DNA of 64,000 bases from Burkholderia sp. USMB20 (lineage in GTDB: Bacteria; Pseudomonadota; Gammaproteobacteria; Burkholderiales; Burkholderiaceae), in NCBI RefSeq assembly GCF_000949135.2, contig NZ_JTAN02000014.1:62001-126000 (forward strand), given 5' to 3'. Both the position numbers and the translations under genes were made by a program. The notes under the pieces were generated by a model. It was given only the letters and a program-made list of their open reading frames with translations. It was not told where the DNA came from and ran no database searches. Position 1 is the stretch's first letter; each line of letters begins with the position of its first letter. Positions 1-9,085 of the stretch are shown here, in pieces.

Positions 1-301
1 CGGCGCCCGCATCCGTCTCGTCTGCGCCGAGTTCCGCCAGAAACGGCCACGGATAGATGCCGCGCGCGTGACCGTCGCCGAACAGCAGGCGGATGCCGTA
101 ACCGGCCGCTTCCACGCCGTCCAGCGTCAGGTCGGGTGGCGCGTCGACCTGCCCGCCATCGAGTCGGATCTTCCGGCATGCGGCGCACGGGCAAGCGCTG
201 CGCAAGCGCGCATAGCCGATGCGCTGCGTGTCGCCGTCCGGCCAGCACAGCGTCAATGCGCGGGCCGCATGATCGAGCAGGATCTCGGTCGGCGGCGTCA
301 T
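1..301 (-). CDS. DUF971 (GBBH-like N-terminal domain) protein, 3' part cut by window edge
   Basis: The first 100 codons of a minus-strand gene are present; the C terminus lies beyond base 1. The reading begins MTPPTEILLDHAARALTLCW and contains LRSACPCAACRK (about residues 38-49), the conserved cysteine-rich core of the DUF971 / gamma-butyrobetaine-hydroxylase-like N-terminal domain. That domain occurs alone in many proteobacteria and fused to ApbC/Ind1-type Fe-S assembly ATPases, so an iron or Fe-S link is plausible but inferred. The ATG at 299-301 overlaps the stop of the upstream HEAT-repeat gene (ATGA), implying translational coupling and co-transcription with the ferredoxin/flavoprotein cluster. 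Confidence 0.75.
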   Translation of the reverse strand, partial: MTPPTEILLDHAARALTLCWPDGDTQRIGYARLRSACPCAACRKIRLDGGQVDAPPDLTLDGVEAAGYGIRLLFGDGHARGIYPWPFLAELGADETDAGA

Positions 302-1260
302 CGTGCATCTTCCCCGATCTGCGCGATCGCGATCCGCACGGCCTTGCGTACTTCGGGATCGCGATCGTCGAGCGCGTCGTGCAGCGCGGGCAGCGTCGCA
401 GGATCGCGCAGTTCGCCGAGCGCGAGCGCGGCTTCCTTGCGCAGGTTGCTGATCGCGTGCGACAGCAGCGCGGCGACGGCCTGCGCCGCGGCGGCGTCGC
501 GCAATTGCCCGAGTGCGCGCACCGCACGCAAGCGCACCTGCCAGTAATCGTCGTCGAGCGCGGCGACGAGCGGTGCGCGCGCGGCCGCGACACGCAGCTT
601 GCCGAGCGTCGCGGCCGCTTCCTCGCGGACCTGCCATTCGGCGTCGCGCAGCGCCGCGAGCAAGGCGGTGACGACGGCCGTGTCGGCGGACGCCGCGAAT
701 CCGACCGCGCCGACCGCGATACGCCGTACGTCCGCATGCGTGTCGGTCGTGGCGATGCGTGCGAGCGGCGCCAGCGCGCGGGCGTCCTTGAGCCAGCCGA
801 GCACGGCGACGGCCTCGGCGCGCACGGCCGACGCCGGCGCGTCGAGTGCGCGCAGCGCCGGCGCGAACGCGTCGGGGTCGCGCAGTTCACGCAGCGCGCG
901 CAGCACGGCGCCGCGCACGAACGGTTCGGCGTGCTCGACCCAGCGGCACAGCGCGGCGCCGGATGCGACGTCCTTCAGTTCGGACAGGCTGTGTGCGGCG
1001 GTCGCGCGGACGTCGTCGTCCGGATCGAGCAGCGCGCGGCACAGCGCGTCGACGACGTCGGGCTGCTCCCAGGCGGCGAGCACGCGCGCGGCTTCGCCGC
1101 GCACGTCGGCGGACGGATCGTCGCGCAGCGCGGCTACGAAGATCGGCACGAGATCGGGATCCTCGAGATCGGCGAGTTCGAGCAGCGCGATCCGGCGCAC
1201 CGATGCATCGGGTGCGGCAACGCGCGCGACGAGCGCGGTATGGTCGGAAGCAGGGTTCAT
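298..1260 (-). CDS. HEAT-repeat protein (PBS-lyase-type repeats)
   Basis: A 320-residue all-helical repeat protein. Successive units of about 31 residues read like DPDDDVRATAAHSLSELK, DADWQVR and DDRDPEVRKAVRIAIAQIG, with Asp-Pro starts and conserved VR and AA positions typical of HEAT/PBS-lyase repeats from about residue 10 to the C terminus. Such proteins act as scaffolds or chaperones for cofactor-binding partners. The ATG at 1260 is chosen because upstream frame extension runs through the ferredoxin gene in another frame. It sits 38 bp after the ferredoxin gene and overlaps the DUF971 start, so it probably serves the same redox complex. No catalytic motif is seen. Confidence 0.85.
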   Translation of the reverse strand: MNPASDHTALVARVAAPDASVRRIALLELADLEDPDLVPIFVAALRDDPSADVRGEAARVLAAWEQPDVVDALCRALLDPDDDVRATAAHSLSELKDVASGAALCRWVEHAEPFVRGAVLRALRELRDPDAFAPALRALDAPASAVRAEAVAVLGWLKDARALAPLARIATTDTHADVRRIAVGAVGFAASADTAVVTALLAALRDAEWQVREEAAATLGKLRVAAARAPLVAALDDDYWQVRLRAVRALGQLRDAAAAQAVAALLSHAISNLRKEAALALGELRDPATLPALHDALDDRDPEVRKAVRIAIAQIGEDAR

Positions 1261-1298
1261 GTGTCGTGAGTCCGGTAGTGGGGAAGCGGCGCGCCGGG

Positions 1299-1544
1299 TT
1301 AGCGCAACAGGTACGGGATGTCGACCTTGACCGCGCCGGTCGGGCAGTCGCGTTCGCACGGCATGCAGTACCAGCATTCGTCGAACTGCATGTAGGCCTT
1401 GCCCTTGGTCACGTCGATCGCGAGCAGGTCGAGCGGGCACACGTCGACGCAGACGGTGCAGCCCTTGTCGGCGATGCAGCGGTCCTCGTCGATCGTCACG
1501 GGCGCGCTGCTGCGCAGGAAGATGTCGTGCGGGGTATGGGGCAC
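1299..1544 (-). CDS. 4Fe-4S ferredoxin, AprB-like (8 cysteines)
   Basis: An 81-residue ferredoxin beginning GTG (1542-1544) with GAGGAG 7 bp upstream. Cysteines 23, 29, 32 and 36 (C-x5-C-x2-C-x3-CP) and 57, 60, 63 and 67 (C-x2-C-x2-C-x3-CP) can bind two 4Fe-4S clusters. The enlarged first spacing resembles the beta subunit of adenylylsulfate reductase (AprB) rather than a standard 2[4Fe-4S] ferredoxin, but the AprB tail is missing. It lies 17 bp downstream of the AprA-like flavoprotein gene and is presumably its electron-transfer partner. Whether the pair acts on APS, fumarate or another substrate cannot be told from the sequence. Confidence 0.85.
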   Translation of the reverse strand: MPHTPHDIFLRSSAPVTIDEDRCIADKGCTVCVDVCPLDLLAIDVTKGKAYMQFDECWYCMPCERDCPTGAVKVDIPYLLR

Positions 1545-1561
1545 GGTAAGGCTCCTCGGAG

Positions 1562-3301
1562 TCAGAGGGCGGCCGCGTGTGCGGCCGGTTCGCGGATGCG
1601 CAGGTGCGCGTAGGCGCTGCGTTCGTCGTCGGCGAGCGGCACGACGTAGGGTTCGACCGGTCGTTTCTCGCTGCGCATCGTGCCGTCGGCACCCTTGCGC
1701 AGCCACGTGTGGCAGAACCACTCGGCATCGTTGCGATGCGGAAAGTCGACGCGATGGTGGTACAGCCCCCAGCGGCTCTCGGTGCGGAACAGCGACGCGC
1801 GCGCGGCCATTTCGGCGCAGTCGCGGATCGCGCGCACTTCGGCCGCGCGCATCAGTTCATGCGGGTGGCTCGCCTTGATTTCTTCGATATCCTCAATAAT
1901 GCCGTCAAAACGTTGCAGCCCGATTTCCATCTTGCGCGTCACCTTCGGCGGTTGCAGGTAATCGTTCACCATGCGGCGCAGCTTGTATTCGACCTGCGCC
2001 GGCGCGAGGCCGCGCTCGCGCGTGAGCGGCGCAAGCACGCGGGCGCGTTCGGCGGCGACCTGTTCGTCGTCCACCGGCGCGTGAGCGCGGCCGGCCACGT
2101 AGTCGGCCGCGTTCTGTCCGGCGAACCAGCCGTAGGTGAATGCGCCGAGCATGTAGTTGTGCGGGACCGCCGCCATGTCGCCGGCCGCGTAGAGCCCCGG
2201 CACGGTCGTTTCCGCGCGGGCGTTCACGTATACGCCGGATGCGCTGTGGCCGCTGCAGAAGCCGATCTCGGAGATGTGCATCTCGACCATCTGGCGCCGG
2301 TAGTCGGTGCCGCGCCCCGCGTGAAAGCGGCCGCGGCTCGGCCGCTCGTTGGTGTGCAGGATCTGCTCGATGGTCTGGATCGTTTCCTCCGCGAGATGGT
2401 CGAGCTTCAGGAATACCGGGCCGTTGCCGCTTTGCAGTTCCTGGTAAAACTCCCACATCATCTGGCCGCTCCAGTAGTCGCACTCGATGAAGCGCTCGCC
2501 CTTGCCGTTCGCGGTGAAGCCGCCGAGCGGGCCCGTCACGTATGCGCAGGCCGGCCCGTTGTAGTCCTTGATCAGCGGATTGATCTGGAAGCACTCGAGG
2601 TTGGCGAGCGCCGCGCCCGCGTGGTACGCCATCGCGTAGCCGTCACCCGCATTGGTCGGGTTCTCGTAGGTGCCCATCAGGTAGCCGGACGCCGGCAGGC
2701 CGAGCCGGCCGGCCGCGCCGCAGCACAGGATCACGGCCTTCGCGCGGATCACGTGGAACTCGGCCGTGCGGCAGTCGAAGCCGAGCACGCCGCTCGCGCG
2801 GCCCTGCGCGTCGGTCAGCACGCGCGTCGCGACGATCCGGTTCGTGATCGCGATGCGCGCGCGCTTCAGCTGCCGGTACAGCACCTTCTTGATGTCGTGG
2901 CCTTCCGGCATCGGCAGCACGTACGAACCCATGTGGTGGACCTTCTTCACCGCGTAGTCACCGGTGCCGTCCTTCTCGAACTTCACGCCCCAGCGGTCGA
3001 GCTGCTCGATCGTCGCAAAGCTGTGCGTCGCATACGCGTACACGGCTTCCTGATCGACGATCCCGTCGTTGGCGATCGTGATCTCGCGCGTGTACTGCTC
3101 GGGTGTCGCGTGGCCCGGGATCACCGCGTTGTTCAGCCCGTCCATCCCCATCGAGATCGCGCCGCTGCGCTTCACGTTGGCCTTCTCCAGCAGCAGCACG
3201 CGCAGCGACGGGTCGCGCTCCTTCGCCTTGATCGCCGCCATCGGGCCGGCCGTGCCGCCGCCGACCACGACGATGTCGTATTCGAGTACATGGGTGTTCA
3301 T
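1562..3301 (-). CDS. FAD-dependent oxidoreductase, fumarate reductase/AprA-like flavoprotein subunit
   Basis: A 579-residue flavoprotein of the succinate dehydrogenase/fumarate reductase/AprA family. The N-terminal Rossmann motif VVVGGGTAG (residues 11-19) binds FAD; GLYAAGDMAAVPH in the second half is the conserved second FAD-contact block; the C-terminal helical domain ends in a RWGLYHHRVDFPH segment also seen in AprA/SdhA proteins. There is no twin-Arg or Sec signal, so a cytoplasmic location is expected. Its start overlaps the stop of the GntR gene (ATGA at 3298-3301), and the AprB-like ferredoxin gene follows after 17 bp. Family membership is clear. The substrate is unknown, and the dissimilatory sulfate genes aprM/sat are not in view. 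Confidence 0.85.
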   Translation of the reverse strand: MNTHVLEYDIVVVGGGTAGPMAAIKAKERDPSLRVLLLEKANVKRSGAISMGMDGLNNAVIPGHATPEQYTREITIANDGIVDQEAVYAYATHSFATIEQLDRWGVKFEKDGTGDYAVKKVHHMGSYVLPMPEGHDIKKVLYRQLKRARIAITNRIVATRVLTDAQGRASGVLGFDCRTAEFHVIRAKAVILCCGAAGRLGLPASGYLMGTYENPTNAGDGYAMAYHAGAALANLECFQINPLIKDYNGPACAYVTGPLGGFTANGKGERFIECDYWSGQMMWEFYQELQSGNGPVFLKLDHLAEETIQTIEQILHTNERPSRGRFHAGRGTDYRRQMVEMHISEIGFCSGHSASGVYVNARAETTVPGLYAAGDMAAVPHNYMLGAFTYGWFAGQNAADYVAGRAHAPVDDEQVAAERARVLAPLTRERGLAPAQVEYKLRRMVNDYLQPPKVTRKMEIGLQRFDGIIEDIEEIKASHPHELMRAAEVRAIRDCAEMAARASLFRTESRWGLYHHRVDFPHRNDAEWFCHTWLRKGADGTMRSEKRPVEPYVVPLADDERSAYAHLRIREPAAHAAAL

Positions 3302-4068
3302 TGAGGATTCCTTGCAGGTTGGCGGGTCTTCTGCCGGTCGATGCGCAGCCGGTACTGGAAGGCGTCGCCGCGGAAGTACAGGTGTTCGTAGTCGATCGGC
3401 GTGCCCGACGCGTCGTGCGTCAGGCGCTCGATCCGCAGCACGGGGCTGCTTTCCTCGACGCGCAGCGCGTCGACGATTTCATCGTCGGCGAGGATCGCGT
3501 CGATCGATACGTCGGCGTGGCCGAGCGGCACGCCGCAGTCGTTCTCGAGGATCAGGAAGATGTCGCGGGTCGCGAGATCGGCGCCGGCGAGCCGCTTGCC
3601 GAGCGCCTCGGGCACCCACGTCTGCTCGAGCGACACCGGCTCGCGGTTCAGCAGCCGCACGCGGTGGATCTCGACGAGCGGCGCGCCTTCCGGCACGTTC
3701 AGCTTCGTCGCGAGGTGCCGATCGGCCTTCACGGTGCGAAAGCTGCGCAGCTGGTTGACGATCTCGTAGCCCATCGACGACATCGCCTCGGCGAAGCCCT
3801 GCAGCGACGTCACGTTCTGGAACGCCTTCGGCTTCGATACGAACGTGCCCTTGCCGTGCAGCTTGAACAGCAGGCCTTCCTTCTGCAGGTCGCCGAGTGC
3901 CTGGCGCACCGTGATGCGGCTCACGTCGAACATCGCGCAGAGTTCGTGCTCGGACGGCATCCGGCTGTGTGGTGCATAGGTGCCGTCGAGGATGCGCGTG
4001 CGCAGCGTGTCCTTGATCTGCACGTAGAGCGGCGCCGCCGACAGCGGCACGACGTTGGGTGAGGTCAT
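3298..4068 (-). CDS. GntR-family regulator, HutC/UTRA subfamily
   Basis: A 256-residue repressor-type protein. Residues about 12-78 are the winged-helix GntR domain (PLYVQIKDTLRTRILDGTY ... SRITVRQALGDLQKEGLL); residues about 95-240 form a UTRA ligand-binding domain (LVEIHRVRLLNREPV, PIDYEHLYFRGD). It is the first gene of a minus-strand operon with the flavoprotein, ferredoxin, HEAT-repeat and DUF971 genes and overlaps the flavoprotein start by 4 bp. A perfect inverted repeat, CTTGT-TATG-ACAAG, lies 7 bp before its ATG (4076-4089), the expected place for an autoregulatory operator. The effector is unknown. Confidence 0.9.
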   Translation of the reverse strand: MTSPNVVPLSAAPLYVQIKDTLRTRILDGTYAPHSRMPSEHELCAMFDVSRITVRQALGDLQKEGLLFKLHGKGTFVSKPKAFQNVTSLQGFAEAMSSMGYEIVNQLRSFRTVKADRHLATKLNVPEGAPLVEIHRVRLLNREPVSLEQTWVPEALGKRLAGADLATRDIFLILENDCGVPLGHADVSIDAILADDEIVDALRVEESSPVLRIERLTHDASGTPIDYEHLYFRGDAFQYRLRIDRQKTRQPARNPQ

Positions 4069-4402
4069 CGTTCAACTTGTTATGACAAGATGGCTCGAGT
4101 GTAGTGAGCGCGCTCGCGCGCCCCAACCAACTATTTCTGATTTCGACTTTCCGATTCCGGAAAAGCACGGCGGCGGCGACCCGCGCGAAAATAAAAAAAC
4201 AGGGCCCGGCGTGGCCCGCGCAAACGGCGCCGAATCCGCGCGGAGCCTGCTGCGGCGCAGCACAGCGGCAAGTCGCGGCGATCGGCACGCATGCGCGCCG
4301 ATTCGGCCCCTAAAAACACAATATCGAGCATGCGTTCGAAGGGCCTGTCATACGCACGTCACCCTGCTAGAATTCGGCTGCCGCATTTGTTCCGATTGAC
4401 TG
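4069..4402. promoter_or_regulatory. Divergent intergenic region with GntR operator-like palindrome and a sigma70-type promoter
   Basis: This 334-bp stretch has no gene. At 4076-4089 CTTGT-TATG-ACAAG is a perfect 5+5 palindrome next to the GntR/UTRA start, fitting HutC-type operators. For the rightward DUF1992 gene, CTGTCA (4345-4350), 17 bp and TAGAAT (4368-4373) form a plausible promoter. The middle part is relatively A/T-rich with a run of A's at 4192-4199. Confidence 0.5.
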
Positions 4403-5382
<980 letters not shown>

Positions 5383-5489
5383 CGCGCCCGCCGTGCCTGT
5401 CGCCCGGAGCGGGGCGGGCCGCGTAGTTCCGTGAACCGGAGACGGTTCGGACCCTCTAAGCAGGTTTGACGATCCCGATATCTTTCGCC

Positions 5490-6428
5490 ATGTCCTTCCA
5501 GCCCGCCGCGTCCTACACCATCCGCCTGCTGGCGCCGTCCGGTTATCCGCACGACCCCGATGCGATCAACCGCGCGCTCGAGCGCTTGAGCGGCGCGCAG
5601 CAGCGCATCGAGAACATCGAGGCGACGCAGCGTCGCTTTCAGCGCTTCGGCGGCACCGACGGCGAGCGGGCCGGCGACCTGAACCGTCTCGCGGATCCGG
5701 AGCGCGCGCTGCCGGATATCGCGCTCGCGGTGCGCGGCGGCTACGGCGCCGCGCGCATCCTGCACGGGCTCGACTATCGCGGGCTCGAGCGTCGGCTGCG
5801 CGACCAGCCGATCGCGCTCGTCGGCCACAGCGACTTCACCGCGATCCAGCTCGCGCTGTACGCGAAGGCGCGCATCAAGACCTTCGGCGGCCCGATGCTG
5901 TCGGCCGACTTCGGCGCGGAAACGCCGAGCGATTTCACGATGCAGCACTTCTGGCGGACGCTGTCGCAGCCGACCACGACGATCGTCACCGAGGCGCCGC
6001 AAGTGCAGACCGTGAACGTGACGGGCACGCTGTGGGGCGGCAACCTCGCGATCCTCACGTCGCTCGTCGGCACGCCGTACATGCCCGACATCGAGGGCGG
6101 CATCCTGTTCATCGAGGACGTGAACGAGCAGCCGTTCCGGATCGAACGGATGATCTACCAACTGCATCTGTCGGGGCTGCTCGCGCGCCAGCAGGCGCTC
6201 GTGCTCGGCCAGTTCACGGGCGCGCGGCCGTTCGAGTACGACAACGGCTACGACATGCAGGCGATGATCGACCAGGTGCGCTCGGTGGTCGGCATTCCGG
6301 TCGTCACGGGGCTGCAGTTCGGTCACGTGCCCGACCTGCTGACGCTGCCGTTCGGCGCGCAGGCGCAGCTCGTCGCGAATGCGCACGGTTTCCGGCTCAC
6401 GCTGTCGGACTATCCGCATCTCGGCTGA
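5490..6428 (+). CDS. ldcA: Muramoyltetrapeptide (LD-) carboxypeptidase, S66 family
   Basis: A 312-residue LdcA-type peptidase that removes the terminal D-Ala from murein tetrapeptides during peptidoglycan recycling. It shows the family opening IRLLAPSGYP, the nucleophile block ALVGHSDFTA (catalytic Ser), the acidic block GGILFIEDVNE (Glu) and the C-terminal GLQFGHVPDLLTLPFG with the catalytic His. No signal peptide is seen, consistent with a cytosolic enzyme. The ATG at 5490 is chosen; an in-frame TTG at 5466 with AGCAGG just before it would add eight residues. A strong terminator follows at 6447. Confidence 0.9.
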   Translation: MSFQPAASYTIRLLAPSGYPHDPDAINRALERLSGAQQRIENIEATQRRFQRFGGTDGERAGDLNRLADPERALPDIALAVRGGYGAARILHGLDYRGLERRLRDQPIALVGHSDFTAIQLALYAKARIKTFGGPMLSADFGAETPSDFTMQHFWRTLSQPTTTIVTEAPQVQTVNVTGTLWGGNLAILTSLVGTPYMPDIEGGILFIEDVNEQPFRIERMIYQLHLSGLLARQQALVLGQFTGARPFEYDNGYDMQAMIDQVRSVVGIPVVTGLQFGHVPDLLTLPFGAQAQLVANAHGFRLTLSDYPHLG

Positions 6429-6446
6429 GGCCGGCAGGGACCATCG

Positions 6447-6474
6447 AAAGGCGGGGCTTCCCGCCTTTTTCTTT
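6447..6474 (+). terminator. Rho-independent terminator after ldcA
   Basis: AAAGGCGGG pairs with CCCGCCTTT across a GCTT loop, followed by TTTTTCTTT. Confidence 0.85.
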
Positions 6475-6736
6475 AAGTAAATGTGCAACTAACGGTCGGA
6501 AATTTTCATCGCCGCCGATCGGGTTGGTGTCGTGGCGCGCACCATTTTTGTCAACAAAATGGCTGGGAGGGTATACACCGTGAGCCGCCGTGGACAAGCA
6601 CGAGAGGCTTGTCGTGCCTGGATATCGGGCGTAGCGCACCGCTCTGGTACAGGCTGATGCACATCGATTGTGCGCATTCTCCGAAAAGAATTGTTGACAA
6701 TCTTTATGTCCGTCCTAGGATGAGGACCATCACACG
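6475..6736 (+). promoter_or_regulatory. Promoter and two palindromic operators of the purine-island GntR gene
   Basis: There is no gene between the ldcA terminator and 6737. TTGACA (6694-6699), 16 bp and TAGGAT (6716-6721) form a promoter directly before the regulator gene. ATTGT-TG-ACAAT (6690-6701) overlaps the -35 box, and TTTTGT-CA-ACAAAA (6546-6559) lies about 140 bp upstream. Both share the core TTGT-N2-ACAA, so they are probably paired sites for the adjacent FCD-type GntR protein. Confidence 0.55.
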
Positions 6737-7441
6737 ATGCAGAACATGAACGACTCCGCTACCCATCCGTCCGGCGCCGCCGGTCCCGAAGCGATCGCCG
6801 AGCGGATCCGCACCGCGATCCTCGAGCATCGGCTCGCGCCCGGCGCGAAGCTGACGGAGGCGCAGCTCTGCGACGTGTTCGGCGTGAAGCGCGGGACGAT
6901 CCGCCAGGCGCTCTCGCAGCTCGCGGCCGACAAGCTGGTCGATCTCGAGCCGAACCGCGGTGCGTTCGTCGCGAGCCCGACGCTGCAGGATGTGCACGAG
7001 GTGTTCGAGATGCGCCGGATCATCGAGCTGGCCGTCGTCGAGCGGCTCGCGACGGGGCCGGGCGCGAAGCGGTTGAAGGGCGTCGCCGCGCTGATCGACA
7101 AGGAACGCAAGGCGTTCGAGCGGCACGACTTCGCGGCGTGGATCCGCCTGTCGGGCGAATTCCATACGGCGCTCGCGGCGCTGACGGGCAACGCGACGCT
7201 CTGCGAGTGCCTCGACGGGCTCGTCGCACGCTCGACGCTGATGTCGGCGCTGTACGAATCGCACGGGCGCAGCCCGTGCTCGTGCGACGACCATGACGAG
7301 ATCCTGACCGCGCTGGAAGCGGGCGATTCGAAGCGGGCGGTGACGCTGATGGCGCACCACCTGCAGCATGTCGAACTGAAGATGCTGGACCGGCCCGCGC
7401 AAGGGCAGGTCGATTTGCGCGAAGTGTTCGGCGGCGCCTGA
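6737..7441 (+). CDS. GntR-family regulator, FadR/FCD subfamily (purine/allantoin catabolism)
   Basis: A 234-residue regulator: winged-helix domain at about residues 17-80 (AIAERIRTAILEHRLAPGAK, TIRQALSQLAADKLVDLEPN) and an all-helical FCD effector domain at about 90-220, including LSGEFHTALAALTGN and CDDHDEILTALEAGD. It heads the rightward series permease, racemase, puuE, uraD, alc, allA and most likely controls it with an allantoin-pathway intermediate as signal; this is inferred from position. Its own promoter -35 lies inside a TTGT-N2-ACAA palindrome, suggesting autorepression. Confidence 0.88.
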   Translation: MQNMNDSATHPSGAAGPEAIAERIRTAILEHRLAPGAKLTEAQLCDVFGVKRGTIRQALSQLAADKLVDLEPNRGAFVASPTLQDVHEVFEMRRIIELAVVERLATGPGAKRLKGVAALIDKERKAFERHDFAAWIRLSGEFHTALAALTGNATLCECLDGLVARSTLMSALYESHGRSPCSCDDHDEILTALEAGDSKRAVTLMAHHLQHVELKMLDRPAQGQVDLREVFGGA

Positions 7442-7590
7442 GCGGCGACGCGAACCCGGCCGCGCGCCACACGACGAGAGCAATGCAGGCCGGCGGTTCG
7501 CGCCGCCGGCCGCCAGTCCGACTCCGGACGACGATCCGGAGCGATATCGATGACGGTGGAGCGGCTGCCAGGCCGCGTCAAGGAGAAGTC

Positions 7591-9075
7591 ATGGCTCAGT
7601 TCAGTGTGGCGCACGACAGTGCGTATCCGGCGGAAGAAGGCGGCGAGGGCGGCGGCCCCGTGTTGCCGGACGGCTACAGCGAACGTTTGTACAACGAAGA
7701 TTTGGCACCACTAAAGAATCAGACGTGGGGCTCGTACAACATCTTCGCGTTCTGGATGTCGGACGTGCACAGCGTCGGCGGCTACGTGTTCGCGGGCAGC
7801 CTGTTCGCGCTCGGGCTGACGAGCTGGCAGGTGCTGATCGCGCTGATCGTCGGCATCACGATCGTGAACCGGCTGTGCAACCTGATCGCGCGGCCGAGCC
7901 AGCAGATCGGCGTGCCGTATCCGGTTGCGTGCCGCGCGACCTTCGGCGTGCTCGGCGCGAACGTGCCGGCCGTGATCCGCGGGCTGATCGCGATCGCGTG
8001 GTACGGCATCCAGACCTATCTCGCGTCCAGCGCACTCGTGATCGTCGTGCTGAAGTTCTTTCCGCAATGGCTGCCGTACGCGGACGTCCATCGCTACGGC
8101 TTCCTCGGGCTGTCGGCGGTCGGCTGGGCCGGCTTCATGCTGCTGTGGGTGCTGCAGGCGCTCGTGTTCTGGAACGGGATGGAGACGATCAAGAAGTTCA
8201 TCGACTTCGCGGGCCCGGCCGTCTACGTCGTGATGTTCATCCTGGCCGGCTACATGGTGTGGCGCGCGGGCTGGCGCAACATCGGCCTCAACCTCGGCGG
8301 CGTCAAGTATCACGGCGCGGAAGTGATTCCGGTGATGATCACGGCCGTGTCGCTCGTCGTGTCGTACTTCTCCGGGCCGATGCTCAATTTCGGCGACTTC
8401 TCGCGCTATTGCCGCTCGTTCGGCGACGTGAAGCGCGGCAACTTCTGGGGGCTGCCGGTCAACTTCCTCGCGTTCTCGCTCGTCACGGTGATCACCACCG
8501 CCGCGACGCTGCCGGTGTTCGGTGAACTGATCACCGATCCCGTCGAGACGGTCGGCCGCATCGACCATCCGACCGCGGTGATCCTCGGCGCGCTGACCTT
8601 CACGATCGCGACGATCGGCATCAACATCGTCGCGAACTTCGTGTCGCCCGCGTTCGACTTCTCGAACGTCGCGCCGCGGCTGATCAGCTGGCGCGCGGGC
8701 GGGATGCTCGCGGCCGTCGCGTCGATCTTCATCACGCCGTGGAACCTGTTCAACAACCCGGCCGTGATCCACTACACGCTCGACGTGCTCGGCGCGTTCA
8801 TCGGCCCGCTGTACGGTGTGCTGATCGCCGACTTCTACCTCGTCAAGCGCGGCCGGCTCGTGCGCGACGACCTGTACACGATGTCCGAGCGCGGCACCTA
8901 CTGGTACACCGGCGGCGTGAACCGCCGCGCGCTCGCCGCGCTGCTGCCGGCCGCGGTGATCGCCGTCGTCTGTGTGATGGTGCCGGGCTGGCAGGCCGCC
9001 GCGAACTTCTCGTGGTTCATCGGCGCGGGGCTCGGCTTCGTGTTCTACCGGCTGCTCGTGAGCACGAAGGCCTGA
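7591..9075 (+). CDS. NCS1-family permease, probably allantoin/purine transporter
   Basis: A 494-residue inner-membrane protein with about 12 hydrophobic helices between residues 45 and 490. The cytosolic N terminus contains SERLYNEDLAPLKNQTWGSY, the conserved NCS1 entry motif, followed by NIFAFWMSDVHSVGGYVFAG. Relatives transport hydantoins, uracil, cytosine, allantoin or purines with Na+ or H+. Its place inside an allantoin-degradation operon makes allantoin (or urate) the likely substrate. The ATG at 7591 has AAGGAGA 4 bp upstream. It lies 150 bp after the GntR gene and 10 bp before the racemase gene. Confidence 0.88.
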   Translation: MAQFSVAHDSAYPAEEGGEGGGPVLPDGYSERLYNEDLAPLKNQTWGSYNIFAFWMSDVHSVGGYVFAGSLFALGLTSWQVLIALIVGITIVNRLCNLIARPSQQIGVPYPVACRATFGVLGANVPAVIRGLIAIAWYGIQTYLASSALVIVVLKFFPQWLPYADVHRYGFLGLSAVGWAGFMLLWVLQALVFWNGMETIKKFIDFAGPAVYVVMFILAGYMVWRAGWRNIGLNLGGVKYHGAEVIPVMITAVSLVVSYFSGPMLNFGDFSRYCRSFGDVKRGNFWGLPVNFLAFSLVTVITTAATLPVFGELITDPVETVGRIDHPTAVILGALTFTIATIGINIVANFVSPAFDFSNVAPRLISWRAGGMLAAVASIFITPWNLFNNPAVIHYTLDVLGAFIGPLYGVLIADFYLVKRGRLVRDDLYTMSERGTYWYTGGVNRRALAALLPAAVIAVVCVMVPGWQAAANFSWFIGAGLGFVFYRLLVSTKA

Positions 9076-9085
9076 GGAGCGCGCG

